A stretch of 64,000 bases of DNA from Ichthyophis bannanicus (Eukaryota; Chordata; Amphibia; Gymnophiona; Ichthyophiidae), in the NCBI GenBank assembly GCA_033557465.1, contig CM066035.1, positions 920,834,235 to 920,898,234 of the forward strand, read 5' to 3'. Shown piece by piece: positions 53,403 to 64,000 of this stretch. Made by a program: the position numbers and the translations under genes. Under the pieces are notes generated by a model. It did not search any database. It saw only the letters and a program-made list of their open reading frames with translations, and had not been told where the DNA came from. Each line of letters opens with the position of its first letter. Position 1 is the first letter of the stretch.

Positions 53403-53690
53403 CTTTGAAGAATCCTTCTCCTCCGGATCTATCACCTAGACTCCCAACACAGCCTCCCATACCTTGGGTATAATGCTTTATTGCATGTGAATAAGTTATA
53501 TCCCATTCGCCTGTCATGATCTAACTGACCACTCACTCCCAACTTATATACCAATGTAAATATGTTTATTTTAATCTTAGACTTGTTACCAATGTAAATA
53601 GTTACATGTCATACTTATACTCGTTTCATGTATGTTATAGTTCGATGTAAACCGCTTTGATACCATGAAAAGCAGTATAGAAGAAATATT
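53403..53690 (+). mobile_element. L2-like LINE 3' untranslated end (right of DIRS-E)
   Basis: Continues the LINE at 47600-47678 and ends in GATGTAAACCGCTTTGATACC, a 3' tail form that pairs with the ATATACCGC-type sequences elsewhere in the window. The clade is uncertain. Confidence 0.5.
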
Positions 53691-55660
53691 TCTGCATATT
53701 ACTCCTGAGTCTATCCCCTTTCACCCTCATCCTATGTCCCCTCGTAGCAGAGTTTGCTTTCAATCAAAAGAGGTTCTCCTATGCATTTATGCCATGGAGG
53801 TATTTAAACATCTCTATCCCACTTTACCTCTAAAATTATACATATTAAGATCCTTAAGTCTGTCCTCATATGCTTTATAATGAAGACCACTAACTATTTT
53901 AGTAGCCATCCTCTGCACCAACTCCAACCTGTTTATATCCTTTTGAAGGTGCAGTCTCCAGAATTGCACATAATACTCCAAGTGAGGTTGCACCAAAGAC
54001 TTATGCAGAGGCCCTATCTTTTCTTCTGCTGACCATTCCTCTCCATATGCACCCAAGCATCCTTCTAGCTTTTGCTGTCACCTTTTCTACCTGTTTAGTT
54101 ACTTTAAGATCATCAGATACAATCACGCCTAGGTCCCACTCTTCTTTAGTGGACAAAAGTACTTCACCCCATATACTATATTGCTCCCTTGGATTGCTGC
54201 AGCCCAAATGTATGACCTTGCATTTTTTAAGATTAAATCTCAGTTGCCAAATTCTAGACCATTCTTGAAGCTTAGCTAGATCCCTCCTCATGTTATCTAC
54301 ACCTTCCCGAGTATATTGCAGATTTTGGTATCATCGCAAAGAGGCAAACCTTACCCAACAGCCCTTCCACTATATCACTAACAAAGATGTTAAAAAAATC
54401 GGACCAAGGACAGATCCCTGGGGCACACCACTGGTAACATCCTTCTCCTCAGAGTGAGCTCCATTTACCTATACCCTTTGTCGCCTCCCACTCAACCAAT
54501 TTCTAACCCAAGCAGTAACTTTAGGGTCCATCCCTAGGGTGCTCAGTTTATTTATAAGTTGCCTGTGAGGAACGGTGTCAAAGGATTTACTGAAATCTAA
54601 ATACACCACATAGAGGGCTCTCCCTGGGTCCAATTCCCTGGTCACCCAGTCAAAGAAATCAAACAGATTTGTCTGACAAGACTTGCCTCTGGTGAATCCA
54701 TGCTGCCTTGGATCCTGTAATCCGCTGGACTCCAGAAACCTCACTATTTTATTTATTTATTTATTTATTTATTTTCTCTTTCAGTGGCGCTTCCAATAAT
54801 TTACTCACCACTGAAGTTAAACTAACTGGCATGTAGTTTTCAACCATATCCTTACTTTCACTTTTGTGTATAGGGATCACATGTGACTCCAGTCCTTTGG
54901 CACCATTCCCGACTCCAACGAAGTATTGAAAAGGTCAGTCAGTGGAGCTACTAGAACGTCCCCAAGTTCCCTCAGTATTCTAGGGTGTATCCCATCCGGT
55001 CCCATCGCTTTGTCTACTTTAAGTTTAGCTAGTTTCTCACAAACACAGTCTTCTAAAAATTGTTCAAGATGCCCCTCGCTTCTGTTCCTTTTTGTGGGTG
55101 TTTTCTGAGGTCCCGCTCCTGGTCCTTCCATCTGTGAACACAGAACAAAAATATTTGTTAAGCAATTCTGCTTTATCCTCATCAGCTCCTACATATTCCT
55201 TCCCTTCACCCTTGAGTCTGACAATACCACTTTTGCCCTTCCTCTTCTCACTAACATATCTGAAAAATATCTTGTCCCCCCCCCGCCCCCATTTTATTGC
55301 ATTGGCTATTTCCTCCTCTTTTTGAATCTTTGTTTTCCTGACTACTTTGCTAGCTTCTCTACGTTTTTCCAAATATAGATGCCTGTCTTCCTCTCTCTGT
55401 GATTTCTTGTATTTCATGAAGGCCTCCCTTTTTTTCTTCACCTTTTCAGCTACTTCTTTTGAAAATCGTAACGGTCTCCTTTTCTTTTTACCTTTATTTA
55501 CCATTCTAACAAAAAGGTTGGTTGCCCTTAAAATATCCTCTTTCAGTTTTGCCCACTGTTTTTCTACATCCCCCAACTGTTCCCATCCTGCTAACAACTC
55601 CCTGGCAAAGTTAGTTTTCCTAAAGTCTAAGACCCTTACTTTTGAATGGATTTGAGGTCT
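53691..55660 (-). pseudogene. CR1 LINE, decayed RT
   Basis: Minus-strand pieces in order: a Lys- and Arg-rich linker between endonuclease and RT (55597-55064), AMGPDGIHPRILREL (55020), HGFTRGKSCQTNL, VVYLDFSKSFDTVPH and WVRNWLSGRRQRV (54744-54469), KKCKVIHLG and LGVIVSDDLK (54291-54001), and LVQPHLEYYVQFW (53990). Five or more frame changes and an ATTT repeat show an old, dead copy. In life the protein primes on nicked DNA. Confidence 0.87.
54747..54776. repeat. ATTT tetranucleotide microsatellite
   Basis: About seven TTTA units, located inside the decayed CR1 RT between the fingers and palm blocks. Confidence 0.9.
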
Positions 55661-56537
55661 TTCTTCACATAAACGGGTGTATCACATGTGAAAGAGGTTT
55701 ATAAAATATCCCCATTTGTGCCCAGCAACATTTCTAATTGATAAAGCCTAGTGGAATAATTTCTTACATGGTAAGAATCAATTCTATTTGCTTGGCTGAT
55801 CATATTCTATTGAAATGTTATGTGGCTTCAAACTGTGCTGATGTCCTCCAATACCTGCATTTTCTCTTTCCATGCTGTTCATTTATACCAACCGCTTAGA
55901 AGAGAATGGAAATTAGCCTAACACATTGAATGGGGAGACTTCCTGGAAGGCTTGAAAGCTACCTGTAGCTAACTTTCTATGCTTCGCAGTGTGTACCTTG
56001 TGATAGTAGGGCTGAAATGCCTGGAGAAGATTTCACAATTAATTTGATTTTCAGTGCTGTACAATACATTCTTGACAAAGGTCTGTATTCATATTGATAT
56101 TTTAAATACCCCCATTTAATCCCCCTGACATGCATCACTGGGATAGTAAAACGGATGTATTTTTATTATTTTCTTTGAAGGGAAAAGACATTTTGTCGGA
56201 AACTGCAGTATAAGACTGCAATTGTTTATTTTGCCTTAAAAGCAGAAGCATGCCATTGGGTTGAGACCGTGAAGAATCTTTGCTTACGTGTTGTAAATTT
56301 TAATCTGTTCCTGCTTTTTCCCTTCCATATGTGGAAAATATTCAAGTGTACATCTTGAAAATAGGCCGTACACCAGTGACAGAAGTTCAAATTATGGCCC
56401 ACCAAGCAGTAATTCTGAAAGGGCTTTTGATATGAGGAAGTTCACTACAGAAGATAAAGACTTCAAGTGGGTCCACCTCCAGGGCAGGGACCATTTAGAC
56501 AGAATTTCTGACACCCCAAACCCTAAAGCTTCTGCAG
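55661..56537. other. AT-rich sequence, nothing recognised
   Basis: Nearly 0.9 kb between two CR1 elements with no convincing frame or repeat. It may include the rest of the older CR1 at its left edge. Confidence 0.4.
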
Positions 56538-58212
56538 GTAAGAACATAAGAACATAAGATATGCCATACTGGGACAGACCAAGGTCCATCAAGCCCAGTA
56601 TTCTGTTTCCAACAGTGGCCAATCTAAGTCATATGTACCTAGCAGTTTCCCCAAGGGACACAGGTTCTACAATGCTTGTATTGGTTCAAGCATTGATATC
56701 CTGGGTCCCTTCTTAATAATGGTTTATGGACCTTTCCTCCAGGAACTTGTCCAAACCTTTTTTAAACCCAGCTACACTAACAGCCTTTACTACATCCTCC
56801 GGTAACAAATTCCAGAGTTTGATTACACGCTGAGTGAAAAAATATTTTCTTTTATTAGTCTTAAATAGTTTACCCTATAGCTTCATTGCATGTCCCCTAG
56901 TCTTTCTATATTCTGATAAGGTAAACAATCGATCTACGTTTACCCGTTCCACTCCGTTCATTAATTTATAGACTTCTATCATATCTCCCCTCAGCCGTCT
57001 CTTTTCCAGGTTAAAGAGCCCTAACCTTTTTAGCCTTTCTTCATAGGAGTATTCTTCCATCCCCTTTACCATTTTGGTGGCTCTTCTCTGAACCTTTTCT
57101 AAAATCGCTATATCCTTTTTAAGATACGGCGACCAGAACTGCACACAATATTCAAGGTGCGGTCTCACCATGGAACGATATAGAGGCATTATAATATCTT
57201 TTGTTTTATTTTCCATTCCTTTCCTTATCATACCTAGCATTCTATTTGCTCTCTTGGCCGCTGCTGCACACTGGGCCGAGGGTTTTAACATGGTATCCAC
57301 AATGACGCCTAAATCTTTTTCCTGGGTGGTAGTTCCTAATGTGGAACCTTGCATCGTGTAACCATAGTTTGGGTTGTTCTTCCCTAGGTGCATAACCTTG
57401 CACTTGTCCACATTAAATTTCATCTGCCATTTTGATGCCCAGTCTTCCAATTTATCAAGATCCTCTTGCAATTTTCCACAATCCTCTTGGGTTTTAACAA
57501 CTTTAAATAGTTTTGTGTCATCTGCAAATTTGATAACCTCACTCGTTATTCCACTTTCCAGGTCATTTATGAATATGTCAAAAAGCAGCGGACCCAGCAC
57601 AGATCCCTGGGGTACACCACTATTCACCTTTCTCCATTGGGAAAATTGGCCATTTAGCCCTACCCTCTGCTTTCTATCTTTTAACCAGTTCCTGATCCAC
57701 AATAGTACACTGCCTCCTATCCCATGACTCTTTAGTTTTGCCAAAAGTCTCTGATGAGGGACCATGTCAAAGGCTTTCTGAAAGTCCAGATACACAATAT
57801 CAACCGACTCACCTTTGTCCACCTGATTATTCACTCCTTCAAAAAAACATAACAGATTAGTAAGACAAGATCTTCCTTGTCTAAAGCCATTTTGGCTGTC
57901 TCCCATTAGGTCATGACTATCTACATGCTGAGTAATTTTATTCTTTATGATGGTTTCTACCATTTTTCCCGGTACTGATGTCAGGCTCACCGGTCTGTAG
58001 TTTCCAAGATCACCCCTGGAACCCTTTTTAAAAATTGGTGTTACATTGGCGATCCTCCAATCTTCAGGTATTAGAGATGATTTTAATGATAGTTCACAGA
58101 TTACTAATAGCAGGTCTGAAATCTCATATTTCAGTTCTCTCAACACCCTTGGATGTATACCATCCGGCCCAGGTGATTTGCTACTCTTCAGTTTATCTAA
58201 TAGTTGTAATTT
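56538..58212 (-). pseudogene. CR1 LINE, RT and 3' end, cut by DIRS-H
   Basis: A single minus-strand frame runs from the DIRS-H border to 56875: PGPDGIHPRVLREL, WRIANVTPIFKKG, YRPVSLTSVPGKMVE, NGFRQGRSCLTNLL, YLDFQKAFDMVPH, SGVPQGSVLGPLLF, the catalytic KFADDTKLF, then KCKVMHLG and VRPHLEYCVQFW. It ends GHAMKL. The 3' end at 56538-56560 has the CR1 repeats (TTATGTTC). The RT is uninterrupted in the part present, so this copy is much younger than 53691-55660; the endonuclease would lie beyond DIRS-H, outside the window. Confidence 0.9.
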
Positions 58213-58380
58213 CTCCAGGACCAAGCAGGAAGTCAGTCCTCACTTATAGGTGTCATCGACGCCGATGAAGCCCCAGCGGAGCATTTCCCCAGCTTTCCAT
58301 GAAAGCCTTTGGGAATGCTGGCACGCATGCGTGGTTCCCTTCCCGCCTAAAGGTGCCATCTTACCTCAGTCTCTTTTTTT
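58212..58380 (+). repeat. DIRS-H left inverted terminal repeat
   Basis: Mirror of about 63815-63965, including GTCATCGACGCCGATGA and GGCACGCATGCG. GGTGCCATCTTACC near 58350 is its inner end. Confidence 0.85.
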
Positions 58381-58626
58381 CCGTGAAGCCCATCGGACGT
58401 GTGTCCTGTTTTCCCAGTTAAAAGTAGATTTTTTTTCTAGCGTTGTTTTGCTTCTTTTCTTCGGATTCGACGTCGGTTCCCCTCCCGCCGGGATCGGTAC
58501 ACCGGTATCGAACCCCCTTTTTATTTTTCGGTTTTTGCCCTTAGTGGCTAGGCGTTCGCGCCTAAACCTTTTTCTTTTTCCCTGGAAGGCCGGTCTTTTG
58601 ACCTCGCGGGGACCCTTTTTTCCCCC

Positions 58627-60555
58627 ATGTCTTCCAGTGGTTTTAAAAAGTGTGATCGGTGTAAAAAGATTATGTCTCTCACCGACACACACGACTGCTG
58701 CCTTCGGTACCTGGGCCCGGACCACGATTCTAAAACGTGCGGGCCATGTGGAAAAATGTCTTCCAAGGCCCTCCGAAGTCGTCAGCAGCAAAGTGAAAGA
58801 CTTTTCTCCGACTCGGCCTCTGCTCGTGCCCGGACCTCGTCTGAGTCTTCGACACCTCGGGATTCCGATCCCGAGAGGCGTCGGAGCTCCTCGGACAGGG
58901 GGTCCCCCGAGAGGGAATGTAAGAGGAAGAAGCGGCTCGCGAGGGCGGCGTCGGTGGAGGTCCCTGGACCCTCGAGGTCCAGGTCTAAGACCCCCGACCG
59001 TCGTCCCGGGCCCGTGGACCAGGAGAAGCCGACCAAAGTTCCTCGTATAGAACCGGAGTCTGCTGGACACGTAAGTCCTGTTGTCCTCGAGGACTCGCCG
59101 CCCCGAGTACCGATGTCGGGCCCGGCGCCGCCGGGACCCAAGTCGGGGGCTGCTGCGTCACCCGAGCTGAGTCTCAGGTTGACAGCCTTGGAGAGCAGAG
59201 TGTCTGCCTTCATGGATCAGCAGCGGGCATTGATGGCCAGCCTATCTGGCGCATCTGCCCCGACCACTGGGACATCGACTTCTAAGTCGACCCCGGAGAC
59301 CTAGCCGATACTCGAGTCCCTTGCGGCTCGAGGTCGCCCTCGGTCGAGGTCTCCCTCGACCTCCCGTTCAGGACCGAGGGTCTCGATGCCGGTGCCTCTG
59401 GCGTCAGGGCGGGTGCCCAGGGGCCCCGCGGCGTCGTACCCCGACTCGACTTCAGACGAGTCTGCATGGGAAACCAAAGATGAGGAGTCTCCTGACACCT
59501 TTAAGACTCGGTGTGTCCCTTTGGACTCACCTGAGTCTGAACCCCGGAGTAGATCCCCTCCGGTGGATACTAGGTTCTTGGAGTTTATCCGGGATATGGC
59601 CGCTGCCCTGGCTATCCCGGCTGACCCCGAGGAAGAGCCTCGAGCCGAGGAGCTCGATGCTCTGCAGTACGACTCTCCTCCGAAGGAGGCCTTTACTGTC
59701 CCGATTCCTCCGATGCTGGAGCGGCTCCTCTTCCGGATGTGGGAGGCACCGGCCTCGGCGCCGGTTTTGAGCAAGCGAGTCGATTCCATTTATCGACTCC
59801 GCAAGAGTCCTGGCTTCCAGAAAGCACAGCTGCCGCACCATTCTATGGTTGTGGAATCGGTCATGCATCGTCTGAAAAGTCAGAAGATGCACTCCACGGT
59901 GCCTCCCGGCAGGGAAGCCCGCAGCCTTGATGGAGTCAGCAGAAAGTGTTTTCAGGGCTCCATGCTTGCTTGCCGTGTCCAGACTTACCAGCTGTACATG
60001 GGCATGTATTTATGAGACCTGGCCAAGGAGTTGGCCGGGTTCTCTGCTGGTCTCTCCGGGGAGCCCTTGCAGAGTTTTAAGTCCTTGTCTTCGAGGATAC
60101 GGGAATGCTCTAAGTTCATGTCCCGCGCCGCCTACAATGGCTTTGAGGCTTCGGCCCGAGTAGCGTCTGCCGGCGTCGCGGCTCGACGCCAGGCATGGCT
60201 GCAGTCATCGGACCTCGAGCCCTGGGTTCAGGACAAGTTGGTCAATGTCCCTTGCCGAGGTGAAAACCTTTTTGGCAAGCCTGTGGCCGAGAAGGCCGCA
60301 CAGCTCGAGACTGAGCACCTCACCAGGACAAGGCTGTCCAGGAAGACCTCTGCCCTTTTACATAAAAAGAAGGGCCCGGGTAAAAAGCCCTTTTACCCGA
60401 GGAAGGGCACTGCCTACAGACAGTACCCACACTATCAGGCTGCCCAACCTGCCCCACAGGGTCAGCAAGCCAAGGGCCGGGGTAATGGGCCCCGTAGGCA
60501 GACTACCCCCAAGCCTCCGGCCCCTGCTCCCACTCAGCAGGGTGGGGTTTTTTGA
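58627..60555 (+). pseudogene. DIRS-H Gag, two stop codons in one frame
   Basis: One frame from the ATG at 58627: FKKCDRCKKIMSLTDTHDCC, CLRYLGPDH and CGPCGKM match the lineage II zinc motif. It then has a long Arg-, Ser- and Pro-rich region. TAG at 59302-59304 and TGA at 60013-60015 (Arg in DIRS-C) interrupt it. The blocks FLEFIRDMAAAL, SIYRLRKSPGFQ, LQSSDLEPWVQD and GENLFGKP follow, with a basic tail. It ends TTT TGA C at 60550-60556. Confidence 0.85.
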
Positions 60556-62465
60556 CTCCTTGAGTACAGCCAAACCTCCCTTGCAGACCCAGCCCTGCAC
60601 AGGAGGCCGCCTAGCCTTGTTCGCCCACCAGTGGCCCCTGATAACTCAGGACAGTTGGGTGCTGGACATAGTCCATCGAGGCTATGCCCTACATTTTCAC
60701 CAACTACCTCCGCCACACTTTCCAGGAGAGCCTTCCAGGCCTCCCCTGCATACAGCCCTTCTCCTCCAGGAGCTCAGGGGTCTGTTGCTGGACAAGGCGG
60801 TGGAGCCTGTGCCTCCCCACTTCCAAGATCACGGTTTTTACTCCAGGTATTTCCTGGTGCCAAAGAGAACCTGTGGTCTTCGACCCATTTTGGATCTCAG
60901 AAACCTAAACAAGTTTCTTGTAAAAGGAAAGTTCAAGATGGTTACTCTTGGAACTCTTCTGCCCTACCTCCAGCAGGGAGATTGGCTATGCTCTTTAGAT
61001 CTAAAAGATGCTTACACTCATATCCTCATTCATCCAGACCACAGAAAGTACCTCAGGTTCATTGTGGGAGGAAACCACTATCAGTACAGGGTACTGCCTT
61101 TTGGGCTGACATCCACTCCCAGAATCTTCACCAAGTGCCTGGCAGTGGTTGCAGCCTACCTGAGAAATCAGGGCATCTTTGTCTTTCCCTACTTGGACGA
61201 CTGGTTCATCAGAGGCCAGACGTCTCTCGAGGTCCAGCAGGCCACCAACAGAACCATGGACCTGCTCCAAAAGGTGGGCTTTGTCATCAACTTCGCAAAG
61301 TCCACTTTGCTCCCCTCCCAGAATTTGGAATTCATAGGGGCAAGGTTGGATTCTCAGCTGGCAAGAGCATTCTTACCAGTGGACCGGGCACAAAGGCTCA
61401 TGGACCTTGCAAGCAAGTTTCTGCACAGGTCCCTGGTCTCCGCCAGACCTATCTCAGGCTTCTAGGCCACATGACGTCCACAGTTCAGGTGACCCCAATG
61501 CCAGGCTCCATATGAGGCCTGCCCAGTGGTGCCTTCGGACTCAGTGGTCATAGGCCTCAGGCAGCCTCAGAGACAGGATCAGAGTGTCCCACCGTTTTCT
61601 GACCTCCTTCAACTGGTGGTTGCACCCCCCCAATCTGCTGGTGGGGGTGCCCTTTCAAATGCCACCTCATACAGTGGTGCTGACCACCGATGCCTCTCTG
61701 TTGGGTTGGGGAGCTCACTGCCTAGACAAGTGCACCCAGGGCCTGTATTCTCCTTGGGAGGCGTCCCAGCAGATCAATCTCCTGGAGCTCAGAGCTATCC
61801 GCTTGGCCCTCAAGGCCTTTACTGCTTCCCTGGCCCATCAGTCTGTCTTGATCCAAACAGACAACCTGGTAGCCATGTTCTATGTGAACAAGCAGGGCGG
61901 GACTGGTTCCCAACCCCTTTGTCAGGAAGCACAGGTCCTCTGTTCCTTTGCCCTGTGACACAACATGCTCCTCAAAGCAGTCTATCTTCCAGGCCAGGAG
62001 AATTTCCTGGCCGACAAATTGAGCAGGATTCTGCAACCACACGAGTGGCAGCTACACCCTTTAGTGGTTCAAAAGATTTTCTTGGAGTGGGGTCTTCCCT
62101 CCATAGACCTATTTGCCAGTCCTCTGAACAACCAACTGCCACGGTTCTGCTCCAGGCAACCGCATCCTCTGAGAGTAGCAGCAGATGCTTTTCTGATTCC
62201 CTTGACTCAGGGCCTGCTCTATGCGTTTCCTCCCATCCCTCTGGTGGCCCGGACACTGTTCAAAATTCTCCAAGACAGGGCCTCAGTCCTCCTGGTGGCC
62301 CCCAGGTGGCCCAGGCAGCCTTGGTTCCCCCTCCTGCTTCAACTGGCAGTGGATCTCCCTCTGCCTCTGGGATTGCAGCCCGACCTTCTCTCTCAGAATC
62401 AGGGCTCTCTACTGCATCCCAATCTCAAGTCCCTCCATCTGATGGCATGGAGGCTGCAAGGGTAG
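60556..62465 (+). pseudogene. DIRS-H RT-RNase H polyprotein, two frameshifts and a stop
   Basis: In +1 to gag and open before it. RT has VPKRTCGLRPILDLRNL, CSLDLKDAYTHILI, LPFGLTSTPRIF and FPYLDDWFIRG. Frames shift near 61445 and 61495. RNase H (TTDASLLGWGAHC, LLELRAIRLAL, TDNLVAMFYV) is followed by TGA at 61956-61958 where Arg is expected, then the same frame gives SIDLFASPLNNQLPRF and YAFPPIPLVAR to 62465. Confidence 0.85.
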
Positions 62466-63502
62466 TGTTGGCTCCCTGGGGCCTGCCTAAAGACGTTGAG
62501 GAGGTTCTCCTAGCTTCTAGGAAACAGTCCACAAGGAAAACCTATGCTCTCAAATGGAAGAGGTTTTCTGTGTGGTGTCAGTCACGTGCAGAGGATCCTT
62601 TCTCCTGTGCTGTGTCTGTAGTGCTTCAGTACCTGCTGCACTTGTCCAATCAGGGTCTCAAGTCCAACTCTGTTCGGGTCCACCTCTCTGCTTTGGCAGC
62701 TCACCACTCCTTAATAGAGGGCCATTCCTTGTCTTTGCACCCTTTGGTGTCCAGGTTTCTCAGAGGTTTGTTACTGCTCAAACCTCCCATACGTCCTCCT
62801 GCTCCTGAGTGGGAGCTGAATGTGGTCTTGCAGCAGCTGACTCGACCACCTTTTGAGCCTATGGCTACTTGCCCTCTACGCTCCCTCTCATGGAAGACTC
62901 TCTTTCTGATAGCCCTTACTTCGGCTAGGAGAGTGAGTGAGCTTCAAGCCTTGGTCTGTGATAGACCTTACACCAGGTTCTATAACAACAGGGTAGTCCT
63001 CAGGACTCACCCTAAGTTCCTTCCTAAGGTTGTCTCCTCTTTCCACCTCAACCAGGAGGTGGTTCTTCCTACTTTCTTCCCTAGGCCTCATGCAAGTCAG
63101 GCTGAAACAGTTCTCCATACCTTGGACTGTAGAAGGGCCTTATCCTTCTACCTTGACCGTACGCAAGGTCACAGGATGGCTTCTCAGCTCTTCCTGTCTT
63201 TTGACCCCAATAACTTGGGGAGGCCTGTGTCCAAGCGTACCTTGTCCATCTGGGTGGCTGACTGTATCACCTGGGTTTACAAGGCAGCTGACCTTCCTTT
63301 GCAGGGTAGGGTCACGGCCCACCGTGTGAGGGCGATGGCTGCATCAGTGGCTCATCTCCGCTCTGTTCCATTGCAAGACATCTGCAGGGCTGTTACTTGG
63401 TCTTCAAGCCAGACTTTTGCAGCCCATTACTGTCTGGAGAGGGAGTCTCGTAGGGACAGTGCTTTTGGCCAAGCAGTACTCAGGAATCTCTTTGAGGTCT
63501 AG
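61526..63502 (+). CDS. DIRS-H tyrosine recombinase, open
   Basis: The frame is open from 61526 (-1 to RNase H), with recombinase from about 62480 (VLLASRKQSTRKTYALKWKRF). It has SARRVSELQALV with the first catalytic Arg, HRVR as the HxxR box and the Tyr of AAHYCLE, ending NLFEV. No lesion is seen, although the RT of the same copy is broken. Confidence 0.87.
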   Translation: MVPSDSVVIGLRQPQRQDQSVPPFSDLLQLVVAPPQSAGGGALSNATSYSGADHRCLSVGLGSSLPRQVHPGPVFSLGGVPADQSPGAQSYPLGPQGLYCFPGPSVCLDPNRQPGSHVLCEQAGRDWFPTPLSGSTGPLFLCPVTQHAPQSSLSSRPGEFPGRQIEQDSATTRVAATPFSGSKDFLGVGSSLHRPICQSSEQPTATVLLQATASSESSSRCFSDSLDSGPALCVSSHPSGGPDTVQNSPRQGLSPPGGPQVAQAALVPPPASTGSGSPSASGIAARPSLSESGLSTASQSQVPPSDGMEAARVVLAPWGLPKDVEEVLLASRKQSTRKTYALKWKRFSVWCQSRAEDPFSCAVSVVLQYLLHLSNQGLKSNSVRVHLSALAAHHSLIEGHSLSLHPLVSRFLRGLLLLKPPIRPPAPEWELNVVLQQLTRPPFEPMATCPLRSLSWKTLFLIALTSARRVSELQALVCDRPYTRFYNNRVVLRTHPKFLPKVVSSFHLNQEVVLPTFFPRPHASQAETVLHTLDCRRALSFYLDRTQGHRMASQLFLSFDPNNLGRPVSKRTLSIWVADCITWVYKAADLPLQGRVTAHRVRAMAASVAHLRSVPLQDICRAVTWSSSQTFAAHYCLERESRRDSAFGQAVLRNLFEV

Positions 63503-63609
63503 GCAACTCCTGCCCTCTGGTTGGGCTACCTGTGGAGGTTGTGTTCTTGAAAAGCCTTTTCTGTGTTGCTGAGACTAGAGGGAGTTCTCTTGTTCAGCCT
63601 GGGTTCCCG

Positions 63610-63730
63610 GTAGCCCAGAGCTGGGGAGTCACCCATAAGTGAGGACTGACTTCCTGCTTGGTCCTGGAGAAAGAGTAGTTACTCACCTGTAACAGGTGTT
63701 CTCCAGGAGCAGCAGGAATCAGTCCTCACT
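63610..63730. repeat. DIRS-H internal complementary region
   Basis: CCCATAAGTGAGG...CCTGGAG mirrors the left end and GTAGTTACTCACCTG onward mirrors the right end. ACTCACCTG is at 63681-63689. Confidence 0.86.
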
Positions 63731-63814
63731 ACCCTCCCTCCTCCCCTTGGAGTTGCAGTTGTACATAGTTCATTTTTCAATTTTTATGTACTGTTCTTAG
63801 CTATGTCATTTGAC

Positions 63815-63996
63815 TGAGGTAAGATGGCACCTTTAGGCGGGAAGGGAACCGCGCATGCGTGCCAGCATTCCCAAAGGCTTTCATGGAAAGCTGGGGAAAT
63901 GCTCCGCTGGGGCTTCATCGGCGTCGATGACACCCATAAGTGAGGACTGATTCCTGCTGCTCCTGGAGAACACCTGTTACAGGTGAGTAACTACTT
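63815..63996 (-). repeat. DIRS-H right inverted terminal repeat
   Basis: Mirror of the left repeat plus the extension CACCTGTTACAGGTGAGTAAC. CAGGTGAGT is at 63980-63988. Only about four flanking bases remain before the window ends. Confidence 0.85.
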
Positions 63997-64000
63997 TACA

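Larger units (their letters stand above)
58212..63996 (+). mobile_element. DIRS-H: lineage II DIRS retrotransposon
   Basis: Left repeat from CTCCAGGACCAAGCAGG (58213), right repeat ending at about 63996 (GGTGAGTAACTACTTT), ICR at 63610-63730. It lies in the CR1 at 58212. Gag and RT carry stops and frameshifts while YR is open. The repeats differ at only about two positions by eye. Confidence 0.88.

Noticed and set aside
58366..59789. Antisense frames across DIRS-H gag
   Set aside because: Shadow frames produced by the CpG- and Arg-rich gag code.
1..64000. CRISPR array, bacterial operons or riboswitches
   Set aside because: Repeats are dispersed or inverted transposon parts and all recognised genes are eukaryotic retroelement genes.

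Overview
This window looks like vertebrate nuclear DNA made almost wholly of transposable elements. I found no convincing host exon, tRNA gene, rRNA gene or CRISPR array. The mix is DIRS tyrosine-recombinase retrotransposons, L1, CR1 and L2-like LINEs, a Penelope-like element, a tRNA-derived SINE, a hAT MITE, two solo LTRs and a class I endogenous retrovirus. This suggests a large, repeat-rich amphibian or reptile genome; a caecilian is my best guess, but that is inference and not shown by the sequence.

Layout. 1-17.4 kb: a minus-strand L1 (ORF2 endonuclease at 1-1138, ORF1 in three pieces, 5' region up to 17.4 kb). It is broken by a hAT MITE, itself split by DIRS-A (1988-9312), and by a SINE, itself split by DIRS-B (10224-16196). 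17.4-27.2 kb: two 1.6-kb solo LTRs of one family, each with its own 4-bp target duplication; the second holds DIRS-C (20581-26950), whose gag is broken by an L2-like LINE. 27.3-34.1 kb: decayed DIRS-F, split by DIRS-D (27857-33459). 34.1-35.4 kb: LINE scraps. 35.45-46.07 kb: minus-strand DIRS-G, whose leader carries the 3' half of an endogenous retrovirus (40709-45490). 47.7-53.4 kb: DIRS-E, the best preserved copy, broken only by a short CR1 tail in gag. 53.7-58.2 kb: two minus-strand CR1 elements, the second split by DIRS-H (58212-63996).

Each complete DIRS copy follows one plan: left inverted terminal repeat, leader, gag, RT-RNase H followed by a methyltransferase-like region, tyrosine recombinase (YR), an internal complementary region (ICR) spelling the junction of right and left ends, then the right inverted repeat. 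RT lies +1 to gag (in DIRS-B only after allowing for a one-base insertion in gag) and YR lies -1 to RT in all six coding copies. Lineage I (A, B, E, F, G) and lineage II (C, D, H) differ in termini and in the Gag N-terminus. Insertions leave no ordinary target duplication; lineage I copies read flank-TT-element-TT-flank.

Most noteworthy: a shifty stop (TTT or CTT, then TGA C) at the end of every lineage II gag with RT opening directly in +1; a consensus splice donor just inside the right terminus of nearly every copy; a non-autonomous DIRS (A) with near-identical ends and about 5 kb of non-DIRS cargo; and an in-window empty/filled site pair that fixes DIRS-C's ends to the base.
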